A stretch of 64,000 nt of DNA from Gordonia sp. X0973 (GCF_013348785.1 NZ_CP054691.1:3286001-3350000); one strand, 5' to 3'. Positions 1-12,051 are shown, counted from the first letter of the stretch. Notes: generated by a model from the letters alone, not told the origin. Made by a program: numbers and translations.

Positions 1-624
1 GGCGAGTTCGCGCAGCGCGGTGAGGTTGCCCTGGCGGAAGAAGTTCGCCAGGGCGCCGTCGACCCGCTCTGGACCGTAGACCTTTCCCTCGGACAGTCGG
101 CGGCGCAGCGACTGCGGCTCGATGTCGACCAATTCGATCTGGTCGGCTCGGCGCACCACGTCGTCGGGCACCGTCTCCCGCTGGGTCACCCCGGTGATGT
201 CGGCGACGACGTCGTTCAGGCTCTCCAGGTGCTGGATATTCACCGTGGACAGGACGTCGATACCGGCGTCGAGGATCGTGTCGATGTCCTGCCAGCGCTT
301 CGCGTGCGCCATTCCCGGCGCGTTGCTGTGGGCCAACTCGTCCACCAGCACCACACGGGGCGCGCGGGCGAGCACCGCGTCGAGGTCCATCTCGTCCAGC
401 ACCGCGCCGCGGTATTCCACCCGCTTCCGCGGGATCGTCTCCAGGCCGGCGGCCTTGGCAGCGGTGTCCTCGCGGCCGTGCGATTCGACGATCCCGATGA
501 CCACGTCGACGCCGTCGGCGGCCAACCGCTGGGCGCGGTCGAGCATTTCGAAGGTCTTGCCGACGCCGGGCGCGCAGCCGAGGAACACCTCGAGTTGCCC
601 CCTCGGGCGGGCCGCCGGGTCCAT
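1..624 (-). CDS. kdpD: KdpD sensor histidine kinase, N-terminal part (cut by window edge)
   Basis: This is the first 208 residues of the potassium sensor kinase KdpD, read from an ATG at 622-624 and running off the left edge. The N-terminal KdpD domain is clear: a P-loop GCAPGVGKT near residue 16, then GIVESHGR, LVDELAHSN and STVNIQHLES. In the family this cytoplasmic domain precedes a USP domain, four membrane helices and the kinase core, all outside the window. It starts 9 bases after the kdpC stop, so it is probably cotranscribed with kdpFABC; a kdpE response regulator is expected further left but cannot be seen. Identification is firm. Confidence 0.93.
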   Translation of the reverse strand, partial: MDPAARPRGQLEVFLGCAPGVGKTFEMLDRAQRLAADGVDVVIGIVESHGREDTAAKAAGLETIPRKRVEYRGAVLDEMDLDAVLARAPRVVLVDELAHSNAPGMAHAKRWQDIDTILDAGIDVLSTVNIQHLESLNDVVADITGVTQRETVPDDVVRRADQIELVDIEPQSLRRRLSEGKVYGPERVDGALANFFRQGNLTALRELA

Positions 625-633
625 AGGGGAATC

Positions 634-1278
634 CTAGTGTCCCGGCGGGCCCGGACAGGTGGCGACGGTGTGGCCCAATGCGAGGTTGACGCGCAGCACG
701 TCGACGCGCGGCTCGCCGAGGAAGCCCCACTGCCGACCGCGGGTGTTGGCGCGGATGATCGCCGCGACCCGCTCGGTTCCGATTCCGGTCGCGCGGGAGA
801 TCCGCGGGATCTGGAGCCGCGCGTAATCCGGCGAGATGTCCGGGTCGAGGCCCGAGGCCGATCCGTTCACCGCATCGTCGGGCACCTGCGCCGGTGGCAC
901 CCCTTCGCGGGCGGCGATCGCCGCGCGCCGCGCCGCGACGGCCCGGGCCAGGACCGGGTTGTTGGGGCCGAGGTTCGACGACGAGGAGGAGGCCGGACTG
1001 CCGGGTGCGAGTGGGTCGTCGGCGGTGCCGACGACTCTCGAGTGCAGATACCCGTCGGGGCGTCCGGGTGCGGGACGCAGGTCCACGCCAATGAGGGCGG
1101 ACCCCGCCGGGCAGCCGCGGGCATCGGTCAGGACCGAACCCTCGGCCTTCGACGCCGTGATCCGAGAGATCCCCCACGTGATCGCGGGGTAGGCGAGCCC
1201 GAGGACCACCGTCGCGGAGACGAGGACCACCACCGCGACGACGAGTTGGCGCAGAAATCCGCCGATTAGTGCTTTCAC
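634..1278 (-). CDS. kdpC: Potassium-transporting ATPase KdpC subunit
   Basis: KdpC (214 aa) is the single-pass membrane subunit that helps couple ATP binding by KdpB to K+ uptake through KdpA. One N-terminal membrane helix covers about residues 8-33. Family signatures follow: a GSALIG segment near residue 58, a conserved VNGSASGLDPDIS stretch near residues 138-150 and a C-terminal VNLALG. Length is typical. It lies between kdpB (4 bases after that stop) and kdpD, the usual Kdp gene order. Confidence 0.95.
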   Translation of the reverse strand: MKALIGGFLRQLVVAVVVLVSATVVLGLAYPAITWGISRITASKAEGSVLTDARGCPAGSALIGVDLRPAPGRPDGYLHSRVVGTADDPLAPGSPASSSSSNLGPNNPVLARAVAARRAAIAAREGVPPAQVPDDAVNGSASGLDPDISPDYARLQIPRISRATGIGTERVAAIIRANTRGRQWGFLGEPRVDVLRVNLALGHTVATCPGPPGH

Positions 1279-1282
1279 CGGT

Positions 1283-3394
1283 TCACCCCATTCCGGGTAG
1301 CAGTCGGATGACGAGGTCGATCAGCGCGATGCCGACGAAGGGTGTGACGAGCCCGCCGAGTCCGTAGATCAGCAGGTTGCGCCCCAACAGGCGCGACGCG
1401 GAGTCGGGCCGATATTTCACCCCGCGCAGCGAGACCGGGATCAAGGCGATGATGATCAGCGCGTTGAACACGACGGCCGAGACGATCGCCGACTGCGCCG
1501 AGTGCAGCCGCATGATGTTCAGCGACTCCAGCTGCGGGTAGGTGGCGACGAACAGCGCCGGAAGGATGGCGAAGTACTTCGCCAGGTCGTTGGCCAGCGA
1601 GAAGGTCGTGAGCGCGCCGCGCGTGATGAGCAGTTGTTTCCCGATCGCCACGACCTCGATCAGCTTCGTCGGGTCGGAGTCGAGGTCGACCATGTTCCCG
1701 GCTTCCTTCGCCGCGGCGGTGCCGGTGTTCATCGCGACCCCGACGTCGGCCTGGGCCAGGGCCGGGGCGTCGTTGGTGCCGTCCCCGGTCATCGCGACGA
1801 GCCGCCCGTCGGCCTGCTCGCGGCGGATCAGGGCGAGTTTGTCCTCCGGGGTGGCCTCGGCGATGAAGTCGTCGACACCGGCCGCTGCGGCGATCGCCCG
1901 CGCGGTGAGCGGGTTGTCGCCGGTGACCATCACCGTGCGGATGCCCATGTCGCGGAGCTGCGCGAAACGCTGCGCCATCCCCTCCTTGACGACGTCGGAC
2001 AGTTCGACGACCCCGACGATCCGCACGCCGCCGACCCCCGACTCGGCCACGACCAGCGGCGTGCCGCCGCCCCGGGCGATGTCGTCGACCGTGTGCCGCA
2101 CCGCTTCGTCGACGGATCCGTCGGAGTCGGCCACCCAGGCGGCGACCGCGTCGGCGGCACCCTTGCGCAGGCTGCGCCCGCCTTTCTCGTCGTCGACGTC
2201 CACCCCGCTCATCCGCGTGTTGGCGGTGAAGGCGACGAGGGCGAACCTCGGGTCGCCGCCGGCCCGGGCGAGTGCAAGCTCCCCCTCCGGGAGGGGTGTC
2301 ACGCCGAAGTCGTCGCGACACAGGTCGACGATGCTGCGGCCCTCCGGGGTGTCGTCGCCGAGGCTGCAGAGGTAGGCGGTCCGCGCCAGGTCGTCGGCGG
2401 TGACGCCCGGGGCCGGGTGCAGCGCGGTGGCCCGCCGGTTGCCGTAGGTGATCGTCCCGGTCTTGTCCATCAGCAGGGTGTCGATGTCGCCGGCCGCCTC
2501 GACGGCGCGACCGCTCATCGCGAGGACGTTGCGCTGGACCAGCCGATCCATCCCGGCGATGCCGATGGAGGAGAGCAGGGCGCCGATCGTCGTCGGGATG
2601 AGGCAGACGAGCAGGGCGATCAGCTTGACCGGATCGGGTGAGTCGCCGCTGTAGCGCTGGAGCGCGCCGGTGGAGACCACGACCAGCAGGAAGATCAGGG
2701 TCAGGGCGACGAGCAGGATGTTGAGGGCGATCTCGTTGGGCGTCTTCTGCCGCGCCGAGCCCTCGACCAGGGCGATCATCCGGTCGACGAAGGTCTGGCC
2801 GGGTTCGGTGGTGATCTGCACGACGATCCGGTCCGAGAGGACGACGGTTCCGCCGGTGACGGCGCTGCGGTCGCCGCCGGATTCCCGGACCACCGGCGCC
2901 GATTCGCCGGTGATCGCGGACTCGTCGACGGTGGCGATGCCCTCGACGACGTCGCCGTCGCCGGCGATGACCTCCCCGGCCTCCACGACGATCCGGTCGC
3001 CGACGGTCAACTGGGCGCCGGGTACCTCGGTGATCGTGCCGTCGGCGTCGATCCGCCGGGCGACGGTGTCGCGCTTGACCTTCCGCAAACTGTCGGCCTG
3101 TGCGCGGCCGCGCCCCTCCGCCACCGCCTCCGCGGCGTTGGCGAACAACACGGTGAACCACAGCCACGCGACGACCGCCCACGCGAAGACCGAGGGGCGC
3201 CACAGGGCGAACCCGGTACAGATGATGGCGCCGAGATAGACGACCAGCATCACCGGGTTGCGCGCCTGCGCGCGCGGATCGAGCTTGGCCACCGCCTGCG
3301 GCAGTGCCTGCACCATCTGCCGGGCGCGAAACGCACCGCGGCCGACGATCTCGGGCTGCTGGTCCACCGGGGGGATGGTCGTGGGAGCGGTCAC
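1283..3394 (-). CDS. kdpB: Potassium-transporting P-type ATPase KdpB subunit
   Basis: KdpB (703 aa) is the P-type ATPase that energises high-affinity K+ import. The phosphorylation motif DKTGTIT begins at Asp310, the actuator-loop TGES is at about residues 162-165, and the hinge [12 protein letters not shown] lies in the C-terminal third. Membrane helices lie near residues 45-90, 220-280 and in the last 120 residues. The GTG start overlaps the kdpA stop by four bases, so translation is probably coupled. No key residue is missing. Confidence 0.97.
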   Translation of the reverse strand: MTAPTTIPPVDQQPEIVGRGAFRARQMVQALPQAVAKLDPRAQARNPVMLVVYLGAIICTGFALWRPSVFAWAVVAWLWFTVLFANAAEAVAEGRGRAQADSLRKVKRDTVARRIDADGTITEVPGAQLTVGDRIVVEAGEVIAGDGDVVEGIATVDESAITGESAPVVRESGGDRSAVTGGTVVLSDRIVVQITTEPGQTFVDRMIALVEGSARQKTPNEIALNILLVALTLIFLLVVVSTGALQRYSGDSPDPVKLIALLVCLIPTTIGALLSSIGIAGMDRLVQRNVLAMSGRAVEAAGDIDTLLMDKTGTITYGNRRATALHPAPGVTADDLARTAYLCSLGDDTPEGRSIVDLCRDDFGVTPLPEGELALARAGGDPRFALVAFTANTRMSGVDVDDEKGGRSLRKGAADAVAAWVADSDGSVDEAVRHTVDDIARGGGTPLVVAESGVGGVRIVGVVELSDVVKEGMAQRFAQLRDMGIRTVMVTGDNPLTARAIAAAAGVDDFIAEATPEDKLALIRREQADGRLVAMTGDGTNDAPALAQADVGVAMNTGTAAAKEAGNMVDLDSDPTKLIEVVAIGKQLLITRGALTTFSLANDLAKYFAILPALFVATYPQLESLNIMRLHSAQSAIVSAVVFNALIIIALIPVSLRGVKYRPDSASRLLGRNLLIYGLGGLVTPFVGIALIDLVIRLLPGMG

Positions 3395-5100
3395 CGCAGT
3401 GCCTCCGCTATCGGTCCCAGCGCCAGCGCGGGGAGGAAGGTGAGTCCGGCGACCAGGACGACGGTGCCGGTCAGTAGCACCCCGTACAAGAGGCCGTGCG
3501 TGGGGAGCAGCCCGCGCTCGGGGTCGGTCGTCGCTTCGTCGCCGACGTGTTGCGCGTCGACGGCTTCGGCGGTCTCGCGGGGAGCCTGGCGGGCCAGGAG
3601 TCCGGCGAGTGCCAGGACCAGGACGATCGGCAGGAATCGGCCGACGAACATGGCCACCGCCAGGGAGACCTGGAACCAGTCACTCGTGGCCGTGAGCCCG
3701 CCGAAGGCGCTGCCGTTGTTGTTCGCCGCCGAGGCATAGGCGTAGATGATCTCGGTGAGGCCGTGGTTGGCGCCGGCACTGCCCGGCGGACCGCCGTTGA
3801 GCAGGAAGCCCGACGTCGACGACCCGACGGCACTGATCGCCACCCCGCTCAGCACCAGGGCGGGCATCGTCAGCAGATACAACGCGACGAGCATCATCTC
3901 GCGCTGGCCGATCTTCTTGCCGCCGAACTCCGGCGTCCGCCCGACCATCAGGCCACCGACGAACACCGTGGTGATCGCGACCACGAGGATTCCGTAGAGC
4001 CCGGAACCGGTGCCGCCCGGAGCGATCTCGCCGAGCAGCATGTTCCACAGCAGCACACCACCCGAGCCGGGCGCCAGGCTGTCGTGTGCGGCGTTGACCG
4101 CGCCGGTCGACGTGCCGGTCGTCGAGACGCCGAACAGGATCGACCCGGGTACGCCGAAGCGGGTCTCGATTCCTTCCAGCCCGCTCTGGCGCGACTGCAG
4201 GTACCAGGCGAGGGCCAACATCCCGGCCCACAGGGTGGTCATCACCCCCAGCAGGGTCAGGCCCTGCCTGCGGTCGCCGACCATCGTCCCGTAGGTGCGG
4301 GTCAGGCAGACCGGGATGAGCAGCATCGCTGCTATCTCGAGCACGTTCGTGAACGGCGTCGGGTTGGAGAAGGGATGCGCCGAGTTGGCCGCGAAGGTGC
4401 CGCCGCCGTTGGTGCCGAGCATCTTGATCGCTTCCTGCGATGCGAACGGCCCGATCGGGCTGTGCGCCCTGGTCCCGTCCAGCAGCGTGTAGTCGACGCC
4501 GGTCCGCCACGATTGGACCGCGCCCGCCGCGATGAGCGCGACGGCGACGACCAGGGAGATCGGCAGCAGGATGCGGACCGTGCCGCGTACGAGGTCGACC
4601 CAGAAGTTGCCCAGCTCGCCGTTGCCCGCACGGGCGGCGATGCCGCGCACGAGCGCGATCGCCACGGCCATGCCGACGGCCGCCGACACGAAGTTCTGCA
4701 CCGCCAGCCCGAGCATCTGGACCAGATTGCTCATCACCAGTTCCGGCGAATAGGACTGCCAGTTGGTGTTGGTGACGAAGGAGACCGCGGTGTTGAGGGC
4801 CATCGTCGGCGACATCCCCGGCTTCCCGTCGGCCCAGGGCAGATGACCCTGGACCCGCATCAGGAGGTAGAGCCCGAGGATCGACACCGTCGAGAAGGCG
4901 AGCACGCCGGTCGCGTAGGCGCGCCAGCTCTGGCCAGCGCGCGAGTCGATACCGCCGACCCGGTAGACGAGCCGCTCGACGGCGAGATCGCGGCCGCTGC
5001 GGTACACCCTCGCCATGTAGTCGCCGAGCGGTACGTACAGCAGCGCGATTACGCCGAGGACCAGTGCCACCTGCAGCAGTCCGCTCCACAGATCCGACAC
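3391..5100 (-). CDS. kdpA: Potassium-transporting ATPase KdpA channel-like subunit
   Basis: KdpA (569 aa) forms the K+-selective channel-like part of the Kdp pump and is related to SKT transporters. It is hydrophobic throughout with about ten membrane helices. The selectivity-filter regions are recognisable, for example [16 protein letters not shown] near the middle and [10 protein letters not shown] later. Its start lies one base after the kdpF stop, and its end overlaps kdpB by four bases. Length is normal for the family. Confidence 0.96.
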   Translation of the reverse strand: MSDLWSGLLQVALVLGVIALLYVPLGDYMARVYRSGRDLAVERLVYRVGGIDSRAGQSWRAYATGVLAFSTVSILGLYLLMRVQGHLPWADGKPGMSPTMALNTAVSFVTNTNWQSYSPELVMSNLVQMLGLAVQNFVSAAVGMAVAIALVRGIAARAGNGELGNFWVDLVRGTVRILLPISLVVAVALIAAGAVQSWRTGVDYTLLDGTRAHSPIGPFASQEAIKMLGTNGGGTFAANSAHPFSNPTPFTNVLEIAAMLLIPVCLTRTYGTMVGDRRQGLTLLGVMTTLWAGMLALAWYLQSRQSGLEGIETRFGVPGSILFGVSTTGTSTGAVNAAHDSLAPGSGGVLLWNMLLGEIAPGGTGSGLYGILVVAITTVFVGGLMVGRTPEFGGKKIGQREMMLVALYLLTMPALVLSGVAISAVGSSTSGFLLNGGPPGSAGANHGLTEIIYAYASAANNNGSAFGGLTATSDWFQVSLAVAMFVGRFLPIVLVLALAGLLARQAPRETAEAVDAQHVGDEATTDPERGLLPTHGLLYGVLLTGTVVLVAGLTFLPALALGPIAEALR

Positions 5101-5101
5101 G

Positions 5102-5200
5102 TCAGAACCTCTCGGGGTCGATCAGGGCGACGAGCAGATAGCCCGCGACCAATGCGGCCACGACGAGGAGCCCGACGGTTACCGCGCCGTCGACGGTCAT
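5102..5200 (-). CDS. kdpF: KdpF small membrane subunit
   Basis: A 32-residue single-span protein beginning MTVDGAVTVG and ending YLLVALIDPERF. The YLLxALxxPERF ending is the hallmark of KdpF, the lipid-like stabilising subunit of the Kdp complex. I chose the ATG at 5198-5200 because it gives the usual KdpF length; a longer reading is open upstream but has unrelated composition. It overlaps the preceding small gene by four bases (ATGA) and is followed after one base by kdpA. Confidence 0.9.
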   Translation of the reverse strand: MTVDGAVTVGLLVVAALVAGYLLVALIDPERF

Positions 5201-5289
5201 CGATCCGTCTTCGCGCCGAGCGCGTACACCGCGACCATGCATACCGCCACCAAGGCCGCCACGATCGCCATCATCGCCAGATCCGCCAT
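5197..5289 (-). CDS. 30-residue single-span membrane protein ahead of kdpF
   Basis: This tiny gene encodes one membrane helix (MADLAMMAIVAALVAVCMVA at the N-terminus) and a short polar end, YALGAKTDR. A strong ribosome site (GGAGGG) sits about five bases before its ATG at 5287-5289. Its stop overlaps the kdpF start as ATGA, so the two are probably translationally coupled. It would be the first gene of the kdp operon. I do not recognise a named family. It may be an extra small subunit or a leader controlling kdpF translation; both are inference. Confidence 0.62.
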   Translation of the reverse strand: MADLAMMAIVAALVAVCMVAVYALGAKTDR

Positions 5290-5421
5290 CAGCCCTCCAT
5301 CGCCGAAACGGGCGCAATTCGCCCACCCCGACGATGCGCCGGCGGTGCCGCCGGATTCGAGCGCCTTAACGCGATTCATACGGCCCGGCACGGAGTCTTG
5401 ACGCAAACATGCCGAGCCATC

Positions 5422-5487
5422 GAAACCCAACACAACGAGACAAACCCAGCACCGTTGAGGTGCTGGGTTCGTCCGATACCGCGGGGT

Positions 5488-5490
<3 letters not shown>
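5422..5490. repeat. Degenerate copy of an intergenic inverted repeat (family 1)
   Basis: The right arm (5465-5490) nearly matches the right arms of the copies at 26633-26703 and 53506-53576, sharing the core GGGTT-y-GTCCGA and the end GCGGGGTTT. The left arm (5422-5447) is more decayed but keeps GACAAACCC. The inner part holds a perfect 11-bp hairpin. The right arm runs into the clpB stop codon (5488-5490), so the repeat sits directly at the 3' end of that gene. Confidence 0.6.
5443..5469 (-). terminator. Hairpin downstream of clpB
   Basis: Perfect 11-bp arms (AACCCAGCACC at 5443-5453 and its complement at 5459-5469) enclose a 5-base loop. Read on the minus strand the hairpin begins 18 bases after the clpB stop and is followed by a T-rich stretch, which fits an intrinsic terminator. 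It lies inside the repeat at 5422-5490. Confidence 0.55.
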
Positions 5491-8070
<2,580 letters not shown>

Positions 8071-8169
8071 TTCGTTGCTACCTCTCGTCAGACCTGCGGA
8101 TTCACACCCGCGGTAAAGTTTAGTCCTTCGGACTCAATGTGGTCCGTCGAAAGGTGCAACCTGAAGTTA

Positions 8170-8190
8170 GTTGAGTCTATTCCGCTCAAT
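8170..8190. promoter_or_regulatory. HAIR operator (HspR binding site) upstream of clpB
   Basis: The half-sites gTTGAGT (8170-8176) and gCTCAAt (8184-8190) are separated by 7 bases, matching the HAIR consensus CTTGAGT-N7-ACTCAAG. The site is about 100 bp upstream of the clpB start, and hspR itself is in this window. Confidence 0.8.
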
Positions 8191-8219
8191 TCTGTCGAGT
8201 TTCCAACCCGCGGATCGCG

Positions 8220-9335
8220 TCACTCGTGGACGATGATCCCGCGGATGATCTTGCCGTCGCGCAGGTCCTGGTAGCCCTGATTGACCTCGTCGAGCGTGTA
8301 CCGCTTGGTGATCAGCTCGTCGAGCTTGTACTTGCCCTCGTGGTACATCCGCAGGATCTTGACGATGTCGTACTGGGAGTTACTCGACCCGAACTGGGAG
8401 CCGCGGATGACCTTCTCGCTGCGGACCAGCTGGGCGCTGGGGATCTGGATGGTCAACTCGTCGGGATGCGCCTGCGAGGTGATCACCAGGGTTCCGGTCT
8501 TCCCGATGACGTCGAAGGCCTGACGGATGACCTTGTCGTCGGCGACGCTGACGGTGACCAGCGCCTGGTCGGCACCCTCTCCCCAGGTCAGCTCGTTGAC
8601 CTTGGCGGCCGCCTCCTCCGCGTCGGCGAAGGCGTGGGTGGCGCCCAGGCTCAGCGCCGTCTCCCGCTTGAACTCGAGCGGGTCGACCACGACGACGTAC
8701 TTGGCGCCGGCCATCGCCGCGCCCTGGACCGCATTGATGCCGATCCCGCCGACGCCGTAGATGACGACCGCGTCACCCACCCGGATGTCTCCGGTGCGCA
8801 CCGCGGTGCCGAATCCGGTGGGCACGCCGCACCCGACCAGCGCGGCCGGCTCCAACGAGATCCACGGATCGACCTTCACGACCGATTCCTCGGGAACGGT
8901 GGCCCGCTCGGAGAAGGTGCCGAGCATGCAGAGCGCGCCGTAGTCCACGCCGTCGCGGTGGAAGCGGAAGGAGCCGTCGGGGAGGTTGCCCGCCATGAGA
9001 TGGGCGCTCAGGTTGCAGAGGCTGGCATGCCCGGTCACACAGTAACGGCACTTCCCGCAGCTGGGGACGAAGCTGCCGACGACGTGGTCGCCCACTTCGA
9101 CGCTCCGCACGGCCGAACCCACCTTCTCCACGATCGCCGCCCCCTCGTGGCCGGCGATGATCGGGAAGCGCGGAATGATGAAGCCGTCGATCAGGTGCAG
9201 GTCGGAGTGACAGAGCCCCGATGCGACGTATTTGATGTGGACCTCGTGCGGCCCCGGTTCGTCGACGTCGAGTTCGACGATCTCGAACTCCTTCGCCCCC
9301 TCGTTCAGCACGGCCGCCCTGGTCGTCATACCCAT
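8220..9335 (-). CDS. NDMA-dependent-type zinc alcohol dehydrogenase
   Basis: A 371-residue zinc-dependent medium-chain alcohol dehydrogenase. Catalytic zinc ligands are visible as Cys42 (GLCHSDLHL) and His63-Glu64 (AGHEGAA). The structural zinc cysteines are 93, 96, 99 and 107. A Rossmann motif GVGGIG follows near residue 195. The sequence resembles the Rxyl_3153 family, whose members hold NAD tightly and are linked to the redox cofactor mycofactocin; that placement is from memory. No mycofactocin genes lie in the window. The start at 9335 is favoured by AAGGAGA eight bases upstream. An AT-rich promoter-like segment with an inverted repeat precedes it. Confidence 0.9.
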   Translation of the reverse strand: MGMTTRAAVLNEGAKEFEIVELDVDEPGPHEVHIKYVASGLCHSDLHLIDGFIIPRFPIIAGHEGAAIVEKVGSAVRSVEVGDHVVGSFVPSCGKCRYCVTGHASLCNLSAHLMAGNLPDGSFRFHRDGVDYGALCMLGTFSERATVPEESVVKVDPWISLEPAALVGCGVPTGFGTAVRTGDIRVGDAVVIYGVGGIGINAVQGAAMAGAKYVVVVDPLEFKRETALSLGATHAFADAEEAAAKVNELTWGEGADQALVTVSVADDKVIRQAFDVIGKTGTLVITSQAHPDELTIQIPSAQLVRSEKVIRGSQFGSSNSQYDIVKILRMYHEGKYKLDELITKRYTLDEVNQGYQDLRDGKIIRGIIVHE

Positions 9336-9357
9336 CTGCCCGGTCTCCTTCTACGTA

Positions 9358-9393
9358 CGAAAGTTTTTACGTATTACGCATAATATACTTTCG
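9358..9393 (-). promoter_or_regulatory. AT-rich promoter region with inverted repeat, alcohol dehydrogenase
   Basis: Arms CGAAAGT (9358-9364) and ACTTTCG (9387-9393) flank an AT-rich core containing TATTAT on the minus strand, a plausible -10 element. The AT content is striking against the GC-rich surroundings. It is a candidate operator-promoter; the regulator is unknown. Confidence 0.45.
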
Positions 9394-9479
9394 ATACTCA
9401 CGGGCGGGCGGTTTTCGCAGAGCAGGTCAACGGGAGTGAGTCCGGGCGGGTTCTCCCGCCCGGACCCCGGTCGTCGCGG

Positions 9480-9953
9480 CTACCGGACGGAGATCACGGT
9501 CGAACAGGTCGGCGCCGGGATGGACCACAGCGCGTTGCTGTTCACCGCGGTGAGCACCAGTCGGACCGGACCACGGCCGAGCTGCCTGGTCGGGATGGTG
9601 ATCTGGTGGGTTCCGGTGTACGGCGGCGAGACGTTCCGATTGGAGATCCGCATGCCGCGCTGCCCGGTGTGCAGGTTGCGGAAGTCCAGCCGCATGCGCG
9701 AGTGGTAGCCGACGCCCACCCACAGGCTGTTGAACTCGGTGGTCAGGTACGTGTTGCCCGCGTACTCGGACACGATGACGCGAGTCGGGTTGTACGGCAG
9801 ATCGACGATGTTCGGGCTGGGGGCGGTGCAGTTGGTCAACGGATAGACGCGAGCCGCGTTCGCCGCACCCGACCCGACGGCGACCGCGGCCGCCGCGGTG
9901 CCGACCGCCAGCGCCGCCGCACCGATTCGTGTGCGAATACTGCGTGTATTCAT
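9480..9953 (-). CDS. Secreted protein of unknown function
   Basis: A 157-residue protein with a classical signal peptide: basic start MNTRSIRTRIG, an alanine-rich hydrophobic core, and a likely cleavage after the A-N-A at about residue 33. The mature part is about 120 residues with two cysteines (TNC near its start and PTCSTV near the end) that could form a disulfide joining the ends of a small beta-rich domain. The start at 9951-9953 is chosen because GGGAGG lies just upstream; a longer reading adds eight residues. I do not recognise the family. Confidence 0.75.
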   Translation of the reverse strand: MNTRSIRTRIGAAALAVGTAAAAVAVGSGAANAARVYPLTNCTAPSPNIVDLPYNPTRVIVSEYAGNTYLTTEFNSLWVGVGYHSRMRLDFRNLHTGQRGMRISNRNVSPPYTGTHQITIPTRQLGRGPVRLVLTAVNSNALWSIPAPTCSTVISVR

Positions 9954-10082
9954 GCTGAGCCTCCCTGGCTGGTTCAAATAGTGACGATTCGGACTCTACG
10001 AGGCCGTTTGTCCGATTTGAACCCCTGCCAAGGAGGGCACAGCACGTTCACAGCGCTCGTTACCCTCCGCGCGGTGGAGGAC

Positions 10083-10460
10083 TCAGACGAAGGGGTGCGC
10101 GGAGAAACGGCCCCACATCACGAACAGCGAGAGGGCCAGCAGCAGGATGTTGACGCCGATCAGCGGCCACTCCTTGCGGCGGGCGTGGACGACGATCGCA
10201 CCGAGCATCACGACCGCGAGCCCGGTCGCCGCCCAGGCGACCAACCCGGGCGCGATGTGGGTCCAGGCGGGCAGCACGAGACCGATCGCACCGAGCACTT
10301 CGACGAGTCCGATGGCCTTGATCGCGCCGGGGTCGACGTCGCGCGCCCATCCCATCCCCGAGTCCACCAGCTTCTCGCGCCGCTGGGTCAACTTGGCCGC
10401 CCCGGCACCCAGGAAGATCAGGGCGAGCACGATGGTGACGATCCACAAGACGGTATTCAT
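10083..10460 (-). CDS. DoxX family membrane protein
   Basis: A 125-residue protein with four predicted membrane helices (about 4-22, 48-66, 72-92 and 100-118). The first helix ends in FLGAGAAKL, followed by the conserved KAIGLVEVLGAIGLVLP segment typical of DoxX/DoxD-like proteins. Such proteins have been linked to thiol redox balance in mycobacteria, but no enzymatic residue is visible here. It is monocistronic and divergent from the small secreted gene at 10604. Confidence 0.82.
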   Translation of the reverse strand: MNTVLWIVTIVLALIFLGAGAAKLTQRREKLVDSGMGWARDVDPGAIKAIGLVEVLGAIGLVLPAWTHIAPGLVAWAATGLAVVMLGAIVVHARRKEWPLIGVNILLLALSLFVMWGRFSAHPFV

Positions 10461-10603
10461 GGTGATCCTCCTCTTGATGGCCGACGCGGCCCCGGACGGG
10501 ACCGCGGTCCGTTTCGTTCAAGTGTGACATGCGGCACGTTTTCTTGGGAACTTCCCAGGACGCATCCGTGGTTCGACCGACCCCGCGGCGCTAGCGTCGA
10601 GTC

Positions 10604-10852
10604 ATGTCACACTCGATTTCGCCGACTTTCCGCGTCGCCGCCACGACCCTGGCGGTGGCGATCGCGATCATCGCGCCGGTCACCGCCGTGGCATCGGCGG
10701 CCCCTCCTCAGCTGGGCCAGCCGTGTGCCGGTGCCGAGATCGGCCGCAAGGTGGTCGACGACCAGGGGCGCACCATCATGTGCAACAACTACCGCTGGCA
10801 GCTCTACACCGGGCAGCGGCCGTCGCACCCGTGGGCCGACGACCAGCGCTGA
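10604..10852 (+). CDS. Small secreted protein with two cysteines
   Basis: An 82-residue protein with a signal peptide (hydrophobic residues 12-30, cleavage likely after SAA near residue 33) and a mature domain of about 50 residues. Cys41 (QPCAGAEIG) and a second Cys near residue 60 (IMCNNYRWQ) probably pair. The C-x-n-G-...-C-x-n-Y-x-W pattern resembles small actinobacterial exported domains of unknown function. No ribosome site is visible. TAGCGT, a possible -10 element, lies shortly before the ATG, so the message may be leaderless (inference). Confidence 0.65.
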   Translation: MSHSISPTFRVAATTLAVAIAIIAPVTAVASAAPPQLGQPCAGAEIGRKVVDDQGRTIMCNNYRWQLYTGQRPSHPWADDQR

Positions 10853-10858
10853 GCACGC

Positions 10859-11968
10859 CTACCTGGAGAACTCCGTCGCCCATTCGTCGACAACCCGCCC
10901 GTCGGCGTCGACGACGGTGATCAGCGGCCAGCGGTCGAAGGCGCCGCACGGGTGGGACACCCCGAAGTCGACGAGGTCGCCGATCGTCACGTCCCCCTCG
11001 GCGCGCAGCACCGCGTGGTGGTCGTAGAGCGCCTCCACACTCCCGCTCAGCACCTTGCCGCGGCGCCCGTGCGGATCCCAAGCACCGATCACCGACGGCA
11101 GATCCGCGTCATGCGGCATATCCCGCTTCCCCGCCCCGACGACCAGCAGCCCGGGCTCCGGCACCGAGAGCACCTCCCCACGCACCGTCACCGCCGCCGC
11201 CAATCCGGGCACCGGACAGAGCCGGCGATACATCCCGTGGTCGTGGACCACGTAGCACCCGGACCGCACGATCACCTGGGCGCCGGGCACGGCGCGCACC
11301 GGCCCGACAGCCGCGACGACCCGGTCGGGGAAGGCCGACCCGCCCGCGGTGAACACCGGGGCCCCGGTCTCGAAGCCGCTGACGAGTTCGACGAAGGCCG
11401 CGACCGCCAGCGCGCAGTGGTCGTCGACCAGGCGCAGGGTCTGATCGTCGCGACTGGCCGGCACCACCCCCTCGTAGGCGGATACCCCGATCAGCCGCAG
11501 ACCGCGGGCGGAGTGGACCAATCCCGCCACCTCGGCGGCCGCCGCGAGGTCGCGGACTCCCGACCGTCCGCCCGGCCGACCGACGTCGAGCAGGATGTCG
11601 AGTACGACGCCGGTCTCCCGCGCCGCGTCGTCGGCCGCCGCCACGCCGACCGCGGAATCGACCAGCAGCATGATCTGCGCGTCGCCGGTCAATCGGCAGA
11701 TGCGCCGCAGCTCGCCCGCGTCGACCACCTCGTTGGCGATCAGAATCCGCCGACATCCCCACGATGCGGCCGTCGCGGCCTGCGCGGGCGTGGCCACTGT
11801 GACACCGGTGGCCCCGGCGGCGAGCTGCCTGCTGACGATCGGCTGGCACATCGTCGTCTTGATGTGGGGCCAGTGCCCGACCCCGGCCTGACCGCTCCAC
11901 GCCGCCATCGCGGCCAGATTCGACTCGAGTCGCGGAAGGCTCAGGCGCAGCTGCGGATAGCTCGTCAC
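10859..11968 (-). CDS. PLP-dependent amino-acid aldolase/dehydratase, alanine-racemase fold
   Basis: About 369 residues with the alanine-racemase-like TIM barrel near the N-terminus (GHWPHIKTTMCQPIVSRQL carries the likely PLP lysine in HIKT) and the D-serine-dehydratase-like C-terminal domain. HPCGAFDRWPLI near the end has the His-x-Cys pair that binds a metal in D-threonine aldolase and DSD1-type D-serine dehydratases. Substrate is probably a D-hydroxy amino acid. I chose the GTG at 11966-11968 because residues further upstream are only the antisense of the histidine-rich gene; that start has no strong ribosome site. Confidence 0.8.
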   Translation of the reverse strand: MTSYPQLRLSLPRLESNLAAMAAWSGQAGVGHWPHIKTTMCQPIVSRQLAAGATGVTVATPAQAATAASWGCRRILIANEVVDAGELRRICRLTGDAQIMLLVDSAVGVAAADDAARETGVVLDILLDVGRPGGRSGVRDLAAAAEVAGLVHSARGLRLIGVSAYEGVVPASRDDQTLRLVDDHCALAVAAFVELVSGFETGAPVFTAGGSAFPDRVVAAVGPVRAVPGAQVIVRSGCYVVHDHGMYRRLCPVPGLAAAVTVRGEVLSVPEPGLLVVGAGKRDMPHDADLPSVIGAWDPHGRRGKVLSGSVEALYDHHAVLRAEGDVTIGDLVDFGVSHPCGAFDRWPLITVVDADGRVVDEWATEFSR

Positions 11969-12051
11969 GCGGCCCAGTCTGTCATCCGCGCGACGAGGGC
12001 GATCCACGGTTCCCCGCAAGAGATTCACCGCCGACCTATGCATGACTCGAT

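Noticed and set aside
5290..5440. Riboswitch (c-di-AMP type) in the kdp leader
   Set aside because: The leader holds one GC-rich hairpin (5339-5354) but none of the conserved c-di-AMP riboswitch core that I could recognise.
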